Both the position numbers and the translations under genes were made by a program. The notes beneath the pieces were generated by a model that did no database searches, was not told where the DNA came from, and saw only the letters and a program-made list of their open reading frames with translations. Positions 8,558 to 14,697 of a DNA stretch of 15,635 nucleotides are shown piece by piece; the stretch's first letter is position 1, and every line of letters starts with the position of its first letter. Source of the DNA: JALSRK01 sp964461995 (GTDB taxonomy: Bacteria; Acidobacteriota; Terriglobia; Bryobacterales; Bryobacteraceae); the NCBI GenBank assembly GCA_964461995.1, contig CAYWXL010000088.1, positions 1-15,635 of the forward strand, given 5' to 3'.

Positions 8558-9670
8558 CTATCGCTTCACCGCCACCCGGTGGATCGCGTTCACGAGCCGG
8601 CGGTACGGAACCGACTCGAGGGAGTCAAAACGCAGCCACTCACCGTCACGCCAGCTCGAGTAGTACCAGCAAGCGAGGATCGCTAGGTGTTCCTGGCGTT
8701 CCACCGTGCTCACTTTCGGGGCTTCCAGCATTTCGACGACTTCCCGCAGGCGCTTGTCCATCGAGACAGGCTGGCCGGTCGAAGCGGCCAATGCGAACCG
8801 CCGCGGCGGGCGCCAAACGCCGCGAATCAGAAACCACAGTTCCACCGAATCAGCGGCCGCTGAAGGGGTCACGGCTACGCCGTGCAGCCGGTCGATATCG
8901 GCAGCGAGATCGTCGCGCAAGCGCAGCACTTGGAGGATCCGCTCGTAACGCTGGTGCTGCCGGGCAGCTTCCTCGAATTCAAGTTGGTCGCTCGCCCGGT
9001 CGCGGGCCGCTGCGACCCGCTTCAACAGGGCTTCTCCGCCCGTGGCCAGAAATTCTTCTACACGGGCGACCTCGCTCTGGTACTCCTCGACGCCGACCAC
9101 TTGCTGGCAAGGGCGGAGGCAGCGGTTCATCTCGCCGTAGATGCACCCGGGGTGGTCCGGGGAGGGCTGGAGGTCTTCCTCACAGCGGCGGATCTGGAAC
9201 AGATCGAGAAACTCGCTCTCGAAACGCTCGGCGGCGGCGCGGGTGCGGAAGGGTCCGAAAAAGCCGGCCCTGCGGGCCGAAAGGCGGCGCGTCACCTGGG
9301 TGCGGGGAAACCGGTTCGACAGAATCAGCTTGACGTAATAGGGCAGGCGGAGCTTCACCAAGCTGCGGTATCTGTCGGGGAAATGGCGGCGGGCCAACTC
9401 CCAGGCATAGAGCCAGAGCGCCAACCGCGAACCGGCGGGCCAGTAAGCTACTTCACGTGCGATAGCCCTCAAGTTGAGCATGCGCGTCGGAGAAGACGCC
9501 GGGCGCAAAAGGCGTTTCAGCCGACGCTTGAGAGTCATCGTACGGCCGATATAAGGGTCGCCCGCACGAGGCTGAATCAGAAACACCGCTGGCCCATTGG
9601 GGACGCGCTCCAGGGCAGGTTCGATCTCTTCCTCGCCATGCCAAGTGACGATAGTGGGTTCAGGCAGCAT
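8558..9670 (-). CDS. Truncated UvrC-like GIY-YIG / UVR-domain protein
   Basis: Relative of excinuclease subunit UvrC, 370 residues against about 600 in UvrC. Residues about 20-105 match the N-terminal GIY-YIG nuclease (PAVFLI, then PYIGRT at 39-44, R50, E91 in YAWELARRH). Residues about 112-190 match the UvrC central region (FPRTQVTRRL, FFGPFRTRAAAE), including four cysteines C163, C176, C184 and C188 spaced as in the UvrC Fe-S site. Residues about 213-245 are a UVR (UvrB-contacting) motif. The RNase H-like second nuclease domain and the helix-hairpin-helix domain of UvrC are absent, replaced by a different C-terminus (WYYSSWRDGEW near 335-345). The GIY tyrosine is Phe30 and the PRYN asparagine is missing, so cleavage activity is uncertain. 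The ATG at 9670 was chosen; a GTG at 9688 would add six residues, and neither has a clear ribosome site. Cho-like repair nuclease is an alternative. Confidence 0.8.
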   Translation of the reverse strand: MLPEPTIVTWHGEEEIEPALERVPNGPAVFLIQPRAGDPYIGRTMTLKRRLKRLLRPASSPTRMLNLRAIAREVAYWPAGSRLALWLYAWELARRHFPDRYRSLVKLRLPYYVKLILSNRFPRTQVTRRLSARRAGFFGPFRTRAAAERFESEFLDLFQIRRCEEDLQPSPDHPGCIYGEMNRCLRPCQQVVGVEEYQSEVARVEEFLATGGEALLKRVAAARDRASDQLEFEEAARQHQRYERILQVLRLRDDLAADIDRLHGVAVTPSAAADSVELWFLIRGVWRPPRRFALAASTGQPVSMDKRLREVVEMLEAPKVSTVERQEHLAILACWYYSSWRDGEWLRFDSLESVPYRRLVNAIHRVAVKR

Positions 9671-9963
9671 CGACACGATACAGGCCACGGATGCCGCAAG
9701 TCCGGACCGGCGTACGGACGGCCGCGACAGGCCGGCCGGACCATCCGTCGCGGCGGGCGGCCTCAGCGGCGCGGCAAGCGTAGCCGGTTCCCCCGGCAGC
9801 CCGGCGCCGAACCCAACAACGGTCCCCCGGCGCTACTCTCAATACTTCGCACTTCGCCGCCGGATGGCGAACATTCCCGTGCGGCTTCAGCGAACGGCAT
9901 CTGCAGCTTCTAAGTGCCCAGCGTTTCAATACGTTGCGCACGCGACCCCGCGCTCCTAGAGTG

Positions 9964-9972
9964 ATTGTACCT
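9964..9972 (-). promoter_or_regulatory. Candidate -10 element (TACAAT) towards the uvrC-like gene
   Basis: On the minus strand this reads AGGTACAAT, whose last six bases match a -10 hexamer. No good -35 is found 16-18 bases upstream, and the implied leader would be nearly 300 bases. It pairs with an identical 9-mer in the opposite orientation at 10025-10033. Confidence 0.3.
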
Positions 9973-10024
9973 GAGTCCCTAGCGTAACCTGCTTTCGATT
10001 GTTTTCCATTGCGATTGACCGGTA

Positions 10025-10033
10025 AGGTACAAT
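10025..10033 (+). promoter_or_regulatory. Candidate -10 element (TACAAT) for the TPR-yvcK-glmU-ompA cluster
   Basis: AGGTACAAT includes a TACAAT hexamer at 10028-10033, about 57 bases before the TPR start, in a locally AT-rich stretch. The -35 is weak (TTCCAT at 10004-10009, 18-base spacing). TTGACC at 10015-10020 is too close to pair with it. Confidence 0.4.
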
Positions 10034-10073
10034 TTTCTGTCGGTGTAAATGGCGGATACTCAGGCGCCGTTGC

Positions 10074-10080
10074 GGAGGAA
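10074..10080 (+). promoter_or_regulatory. Ribosome binding site for the TPR protein
   Basis: GGAGGAA lies 9 bases before the ATG at 10090, a near-perfect Shine-Dalgarno site. It decides for this start rather than an in-frame upstream start at 10009. Confidence 0.75.
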
Positions 10081-10089
10081 ATCCAGCAA

Positions 10090-10698
10090 ATGAGCAAACG
10101 CGCCCAGAGCGATAAGAAGGCGACCCCCAAAGCGGCGGCGAAGAAGCCCGCCACGAGAGGCGCCCGTACGCGCAAGACTGCTGCCAAGGTTTCAGGTGAA
10201 TCGCTCACCCGCGACAAACAGGCTGCCGTCTATGACCGGGCGATGAAGGCGTTCAATTCAGGTGACTTCGCCAAAGCCCGTGATTTGCTCGAGGAAGCGG
10301 CCAAGGGTCCGTCGCCGGAAATCGCTCATGCCGCACGGATGCACCGCCTGGCGTGTGAGCGACGGCTGTCGCGGGAAACAATCACCCTCAAGACGCCGGA
10401 GGAGCGTTACACGTATGCCGTTACCTTAATCAACCAGCGCCGCTTGGCAGAAGCAAAAGAGCAGCTGGAAATGGTGCTGGAGGCCGCCTCTGCTCCGGAC
10501 TACGTGCATTACGCTTTGGCCATCTGCCATGGCCTCGAGGGCGACATCGAAACGGCGGCCCGGCACTTGGAGGAAGCCATCAGACTCGACTCCAGAAACC
10601 GAACGATCGCTCGGAATGATCCCGACTTCGCCCCGTTCGCGTCCGCGCCGGAGATCCAACGTCTTCTCCACCCGGAGAGAGCCGATTCTGAAAACTAA
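10090..10698 (+). CDS. TPR-repeat protein with a basic Lys/Ala-rich N-terminal tail
   Basis: Protein of 202 residues with no signal peptide, presumably cytoplasmic. Residues 1-35 are rich in Lys, Arg and Ala (runs such as KAAAKKPATRGARTRKTAAK), resembling disordered histone-H1-like or nucleic-acid-binding tails. Residues about 46-168 contain three helix-turn-helix units of TPR type: AFNSGDFAKARDLLEEA near 54-70, LINQRRLAEAKEQLEMVL near 113-130, and CHGLEGDIETAARHLEEAIRLD near 146-167. The C-terminal NDPDFAPFASAPEIQRLL is a common ending in bacterial TPR proteins. TPRs normally mediate protein contacts. A partner inside the same cluster (YvcK, GlmU or the OmpA-type protein) is a possibility but not shown. 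It is the first gene of the cluster, with a strong ribosome site, and yvcK starts 16 bases after its stop. Exact function is not recognised. Confidence 0.85.
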   Translation: MSKRAQSDKKATPKAAAKKPATRGARTRKTAAKVSGESLTRDKQAAVYDRAMKAFNSGDFAKARDLLEEAAKGPSPEIAHAARMHRLACERRLSRETITLKTPEERYTYAVTLINQRRLAEAKEQLEMVLEAASAPDYVHYALAICHGLEGDIETAARHLEEAIRLDSRNRTIARNDPDFAPFASAPEIQRLLHPERADSEN

Positions 10699-10714
10699 CG
10701 TCAACAGACCGGAC

Positions 10715-11743
10715 GTGGACCCGTTACGGATCGTCGCCATCGGCGGGGGTACGGGTCTGTCCACGCTGTTGCGCGGCTTGAAGAGGCACGCTCACTCCCC
10801 CTGGCGCGAGACGGCCGAGCATCAACCCCCACCGGTGGAGATCACCGCGGTGGTCACCGTCACCGACGACGGAGGAAGCTCCGGACGTCTGCGCCGTGAA
10901 TTCGACGTCTTGCCTCCGGGCGACATCCGCAGTTGTCTGGTTGCGCTCTCCGAGGACGAGGCGCTGCTTTCCCGCCTATTCCAGTACCGGTTCCGCTCCG
11001 GCCGGGGTCTAAAAGGGCACAGCTTCGGCAATCTTTTCCTTACTGCGCTCACGCACGTCACCGGTGACTTTCCCCGAGCGGTGCAGTTCTCCTCAGAGGT
11101 GCTGGCGATTGTGGGCCGCATCTATCCTTCGACCAAGGCAAACGTCTCCCTGGAAGCTCGCCTTGCCGACGGCTCGATCGTCAGCGGCGAGACGCGCATC
11201 AGCCGGAGCAAGATCCCGATCGAACGCGTGTCGCTCCAGCCGCCCCGCTGCCGTCCGCTGCCCGAGACCCTCAAAGCCATCCAGGAAGCCGACTTGATCT
11301 GTCTCGGTCCGGGTTCCCTCTACACCAGCGTGATCCCCAACCTTCTGGTGGGCGGCATGTCTCGCGCGATCAGCGAATCCCCGGCATTGAAGGCGTACTT
11401 CGTGAACTTGATGTGGCAGCCGGGCGAGACGATGCACTACACGGCCTACGACCACGTCCGTGCCATCCACAAGCACGCCCGCCGCCGGCTGGTGGATTGC
11501 GTCGTCCTGAACACAGCGCCGATCCCCACAGCCTTGCTGGAACGGTATGCGGCTCAGAAAGTCATGCCGGTGGAGTGCGACCGCGAACGCTTGGAAAAGG
11601 CGGGCTTCCTGGTGGTCGAGGCTCCGCTCGTGGCGCGAAGCGAGAAAGTGCGGCACGACCCGGAAGCGGCGGCTGAAGTTGCCGTCGAACTGGCCCGGCG
11701 CAGCCGGAACCGCAGACGGACCCGCCGGTCCGCTGGGACCTGA
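10715..11743 (+). CDS. yvcK: YvcK/CofD-like UDP-sugar-binding regulator (gluconeogenesis factor family)
   Basis: Cytoplasmic Rossmann-type protein, 342 residues from the GTG at 10715. Family motifs in order: IVAIGGGTGLSTLLRGLK at 6-23, TDDGGSSGRLR at 50-60, LPPGDIRSCL at 66-75, HSFGNLFLTAL at 102-112, LGPGSLYTSVIPNLLVGG at 197-214 and NLMWQPGET at 231-239. YvcK relatives in Firmicutes are needed for growth on gluconeogenic carbon and for normal cell shape, and are reported to bind UDP-sugars including UDP-GlcNAc. CofD itself transfers 2-phospholactate in F420 synthesis, but no F420 gene is nearby. The start is uncertain: GTG 10715 fits the family N-terminus but lacks a good ribosome site, ATG 10616 would overlap the TPR gene by 83 bases, and a CTG at 10688 sits 8 bases after GGAGAG. 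The last 15 residues are Arg-rich. glmU follows after 15 bases. Confidence 0.87.
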   Translation: MDPLRIVAIGGGTGLSTLLRGLKRHAHSPWRETAEHQPPPVEITAVVTVTDDGGSSGRLRREFDVLPPGDIRSCLVALSEDEALLSRLFQYRFRSGRGLKGHSFGNLFLTALTHVTGDFPRAVQFSSEVLAIVGRIYPSTKANVSLEARLADGSIVSGETRISRSKIPIERVSLQPPRCRPLPETLKAIQEADLICLGPGSLYTSVIPNLLVGGMSRAISESPALKAYFVNLMWQPGETMHYTAYDHVRAIHKHARRRLVDCVVLNTAPIPTALLERYAAQKVMPVECDRERLEKAGFLVVEAPLVARSEKVRHDPEAAAEVAVELARRSRNRRRTRRSAGT

Positions 11744-11745
11744 CT

Positions 11746-11750
11746 GGGAG
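11746..11750 (+). promoter_or_regulatory. Ribosome binding site for glmU
   Basis: GGGAG lies 8 bases before the GTG at 11759 and just after the yvcK stop. It supports the GTG start and translation from a shared message. Confidence 0.5.
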
Positions 11751-11758
11751 CTTTTGAC

Positions 11759-13162
11759 GTGAAAGAATCGACTAACGCATCGGTTGCCATCATAGTTTTG
11801 GCCGCGGGTCTCGGCACCCGCATGAAGTCCAAGAAAGCAAAGGTGTTGCACCGCGCCGGAGGGCGCACGCTGATCGAGCACGTCGTTCGGATGTGTTGCC
11901 GCGTGGCGCCGCCGGAGAACGTGGTGGTGGTAGTCGGCCACCAGGCCGAGCAGGTGCAGGAGGCGGTGCGCGGTTACGGGGTGCGCTTCGCCGTCCAGAC
12001 CGAGCAGCTCGGCACCGGCCACGCGGTAATGGCCGCCCGGGCGGCGGTCGAGGGCCGCGCGGGCTACGTGGCGGTGCTCTACGGGGACGGGCCGCTGCTC
12101 GAGGAGGCGACGCTGCGGGCGCTGATCGAAAAGGAGCAAGGCTCGACGGCGGCGGCGACGATCATCACCACGGTGCTCGACGATCCTACCGGCTACGGGC
12201 GGGTGATCACCGACGCGGAAGGGCGCATCCAGCGCGTGGTGGAGCAAAAGGCGGCTACGCCTGAGCAGCTCGAGATCAAAGTGGTCAACAGCGGCATCTA
12301 CTGTTTCCGCGCCGAGCTTCTCTGGAAGCACATCACGGAGCTGACCACTGACAATCCCGCGGGCGAGTATTACTTGACGGACATGGTGGAGGTGCTCCGG
12401 CGGGCCGGCTACGACGTCGAGACGATGATGGTGGAGGACTCGAGCCAGTTGCTGGGGATCAACACGCGGGTGGAGCTGGCGACGGTGGACCGGATCCTCC
12501 GGGAGCGGAAGGTGCGTGAGGTGATGCTCGCCGGGGTGACGGTGGAAAAGCCCGAGACGGTGACCATCGACCCGGATGTGGAGATCGGCCGGGACACGGT
12601 GGTCGGACCGTTCGCACAGTTACTGGGGCGCACACGCATCGGGGAAGACTGCGTGATCGGCGCCGGATCCCTCGTCAGCGACTCAGATCTGGCTGACGCG
12701 GTGGAAGTAGGTCCTCTCACGGTCATCCACGATTCCAAGATCGGGCCGGGAGCGCGGGTGGGACCGTACGCGCGGCTGCGGTTCGGCAACCGGCTCGAGG
12801 CCGGGGCGGCGGTAGGCAACTTCGTAGAGCTCAAGAAGACCGAACTCGGCGCGGGGGCGAAAGCGCTCCATCTCGCGTACCTGGGAGACGCAGCGATCGG
12901 GCCGGGCGTGAACGTCGGCGCGGGTACGATCACCTGCAACTACGACGGGTTCGAGAAACACCGCACCGAGGTCGAAGCCGGGGCGTTCATCGGCAGCAAC
13001 AGCACGCTGGTGGCCCCGGTGAAGATCGGCGAAGGAGCCTATGTAGGGGCGGGCAGTGTCATCACCGAAGACGTGCCGCCCGACGCGCTGGCGCTAGGCC
13101 GGTCCCGCCAAGTCGTAAAGGAAGGCTGGGCGGAAAAACGGCGCCGCAAAGCGGGACGGTAG
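11759..13162 (+). CDS. glmU: Bifunctional GlmU: GlcNAc-1-phosphate uridyltransferase / glucosamine-1-phosphate acetyltransferase
   Basis: Cytoplasmic enzyme making UDP-GlcNAc, the precursor of peptidoglycan and lipopolysaccharide. Its 467 residues are close to the usual 450-460. The N-terminal uridyltransferase shows LAAGLGTRM at 14-22, K28 in AKVLH, QTEQLGTGHAV at 80-90, YGDGPLL at 108-114 with the metal-binding Asp110, GEYYLTDMV at 202-210 and GINTRVEL at 233-240. The C-terminal left-handed beta-helix acetyltransferase shows hexapeptide repeats from about 270, RLRFGNRLEAGAAVGNFVELKK, ALHLAYLGD with the presumed catalytic His371, and NVGAGTITCNYDG at 385-397. The tail (KEGWAEKRRRKAGR) is basic. 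All key residues appear present. The start is GTG, 15 bases after yvcK, and the stop is 8 bases before the OmpA-domain gene, so it is probably co-transcribed with both. I see no reason to doubt function. Confidence 0.97.
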   Translation: MKESTNASVAIIVLAAGLGTRMKSKKAKVLHRAGGRTLIEHVVRMCCRVAPPENVVVVVGHQAEQVQEAVRGYGVRFAVQTEQLGTGHAVMAARAAVEGRAGYVAVLYGDGPLLEEATLRALIEKEQGSTAAATIITTVLDDPTGYGRVITDAEGRIQRVVEQKAATPEQLEIKVVNSGIYCFRAELLWKHITELTTDNPAGEYYLTDMVEVLRRAGYDVETMMVEDSSQLLGINTRVELATVDRILRERKVREVMLAGVTVEKPETVTIDPDVEIGRDTVVGPFAQLLGRTRIGEDCVIGAGSLVSDSDLADAVEVGPLTVIHDSKIGPGARVGPYARLRFGNRLEAGAAVGNFVELKKTELGAGAKALHLAYLGDAAIGPGVNVGAGTITCNYDGFEKHRTEVEAGAFIGSNSTLVAPVKIGEGAYVGAGSVITEDVPPDALALGRSRQVVKEGWAEKRRRKAGR

Positions 13163-13170
13163 CCGCGCAC

Positions 13171-14676
13171 GTGCCCGCTCCAGCAACGGATAGACTGGTT
13201 CGTAACGCCATGGTGAGGGCTACCGCGTTCCTGCTACTGTTCGTCTTGGCGAAGCTGACGCCGGCGCAAACGGAAGCGCCACCGGCTGAACAGCTTGCCC
13301 GCCCGGTAGTGGGAGCCACATTCCCCGAAGACAAAACGGTCAAGCTGCTTCTCGCCGCTTCGCCCCATCTCGCCACAGCCACCGGCGAAGTCCGCGCGCG
13401 ACGCCGCCGGGGCGTGACTTCCCTGGAAATAGAACTCCAGAACATGCAGCCGGCGATGCTCTTCGGCGGCGATGTCAACACATACGTGGTGTGGCTGGTG
13501 ACGCCCGAGGGCTTCGCGGACAACGTGGGCGAGATCATCATCAATGGTTCGAAAGGGCGGCTGCAAACGGCGACGCCGCTGGCTTCCTTCGGGGTGCTGG
13601 TGACGGCCGAGCCGCACTTCCTGGTGGACAAGCCCAGCCGGCTGGTGGTGCTTTCGAGCACGGACACGGGTCTGGCGCAGCAGAAGGGCGTGGGCATGGT
13701 GCCCTTCACATGGTCCGACTTCGCCACCGAATACGCGGTCGAGAAGGAAAACCTCTCGGGCCTGCCGGAATCGAAGGGCGAGATCCGGACGGACCGGCAC
13801 CAAGCGATCATCGCCGTGCGGTTCGCCGAAGAGGCCGGTGCGCAGGAGTGGGCGTCCGAAGTACTTAGCAAGGCCCGGGCGGCGCTGAGCAGCACGCTGA
13901 AAATGTTCGCCCAAGGGGCGAAGGAGAAAGAACTGACGTTGGTGGCTCACCGGGCCGTGCGGCTGGCGGTGCGGGCGAAAAAGCTCGCCGAGGAGCGCCG
14001 GCAGGCGGCCATGCTGGCCGACGAGCGGAAGATGAACCGCGAGACCATCGAGCGGCTGCAAAAGGAGCTGGCGGCGGCGCAGAGCCGCATCGCCGTCTTG
14101 GAGCAGGAGAACCAGTCACTCACCCGGCGGCTCGGGCAGACCGAAGAGAAGTTGAAGCGGGTCGAAAAGGAACTCCTCGAGGCCAACCAGGAAGCCGACC
14201 GGCTGGCGCGGGAGCTTTCGCAGGCCCGGCGGACGGCCGCCCAGGCGGAAGAGAAGGCGGCGGGCTTCTTCGTGCGTATTCAGAACGCCCTGGCGCAGCT
14301 CGCCGACATCAAAGAGACCGAGCGCGGCCTCACCGTCTTCCTGCCCGACGTGCTGTTCGCTTCTGGCAGCTCAAGGCTGCAGCCGGCGGCGAAGGAAATC
14401 CTGAGCCGCATCGCCGGAGTGCTGCTGGTCGCCCCGGAATACCACCTGTCGATCGAGGGCCACACGGATTCCACTGGCCGGGCCTCGTTCAACCAGCGGC
14501 TCTCCGAACGCCGGGCGGAAGCGGTGAAGCGGTATCTGGAAGAGTGCGGCATCTCGCCGTCGATGATGACCGCGCGGGGCTTCGGCGAGACGCGGCCCAT
14601 CGCCTCGAACAAGACGGCGGCGGGGCGCAAGCGCAACCGCCGGGTGGAGCTGATCATCGAAGGGCTGATCCGCTGA
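13171..14676 (+). CDS. Periplasmic OmpA-family protein with a long coiled coil
   Basis: Exported protein of 501 residues. A signal peptide occupies about residues 1-33 (hydrophobic ATAFLLLFVLAKL, cleavage near PAQ/TEA). If the ATG at 13210 is the true start, the signal is simply shorter; neither start has a strong ribosome site. Residues about 50-165 form a beta-rich domain (DVNTYVVWLVTPEGFADNVGE, LASFGVLVTAEPHFLVDKPS) that I associate with acidobacterial OmpA-type proteins. Residues about 220-365 are Glu/Lys/Arg/Ala-rich and predicted coiled coil. The C-terminal OmpA/MotB domain (about 388-495) has VLFASGSSRL, IEGHTDSTG with D432, LSERRA with R447 (15 residues after D432, the spacing of the diaminopimelate-binding pair) and RGFGETRPIASN. 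It probably ties an envelope structure to peptidoglycan, and its place just after glmU fits. No beta-barrel is present. Confidence 0.9.
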   Translation: MPAPATDRLVRNAMVRATAFLLLFVLAKLTPAQTEAPPAEQLARPVVGATFPEDKTVKLLLAASPHLATATGEVRARRRRGVTSLEIELQNMQPAMLFGGDVNTYVVWLVTPEGFADNVGEIIINGSKGRLQTATPLASFGVLVTAEPHFLVDKPSRLVVLSSTDTGLAQQKGVGMVPFTWSDFATEYAVEKENLSGLPESKGEIRTDRHQAIIAVRFAEEAGAQEWASEVLSKARAALSSTLKMFAQGAKEKELTLVAHRAVRLAVRAKKLAEERRQAAMLADERKMNRETIERLQKELAAAQSRIAVLEQENQSLTRRLGQTEEKLKRVEKELLEANQEADRLARELSQARRTAAQAEEKAAGFFVRIQNALAQLADIKETERGLTVFLPDVLFASGSSRLQPAAKEILSRIAGVLLVAPEYHLSIEGHTDSTGRASFNQRLSERRAEAVKRYLEECGISPSMMTARGFGETRPIASNKTAAGRKRNRRVELIIEGLIR

Positions 14677-14697
14677 GGCGGCCGCAGGCGCTCAGCG
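14671..14697. terminator. Inverted repeat spanning both convergent stop codons
   Basis: CGCTGAG (14671-14677) and CTCAGCG (14691-14697) are perfectly complementary around a 13-base GC-rich loop containing the palindrome GCGGCCGC. Each arm includes the TGA stop of one of the two convergent genes. It could act as a shared bidirectional terminator, but it lacks a T-tract on either side. Both genes end in CGC-TGA-G, so part of the symmetry may be coincidental. Confidence 0.35.

Larger units (their letters stand above)
9671..10089. other. Divergent intergenic region between the uvrC-like and TPR genes
   Basis: About 420 bases with no credible gene on either strand: the frames that cross it have arbitrary composition and no recognisable motif. 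It holds an 8-bp inverted repeat GCCGCGAC/GTCGCGGC (9721-9728 and 9747-9754) in the presumed leader of the uvrC-like gene, and an inverted pair of AGGTACAAT elements. The last 130 bases (from about 9960) are clearly more AT-rich than the surroundings, as expected for a promoter region. Confidence 0.55.

Noticed and set aside
10015..10020. TTGACC as the -35 box for the TACAAT at 10028
   Set aside because: Only 7 bases separate them, far less than the usual 16-18, and no second -10 sits at the right distance downstream.
9660..10217. A 185-residue minus-strand frame across the divergent spacer
   Set aside because: It runs over the strong ribosome site and the beginning of the TPR gene, has arbitrary Arg/Cys-rich composition and no motif.
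10715..11743. A genuine CofD (2-phospholactate transferase, F420 synthesis)
   Set aside because: The motif set and the neighbour glmU fit the YvcK branch, and no other F420 gene is in the window.
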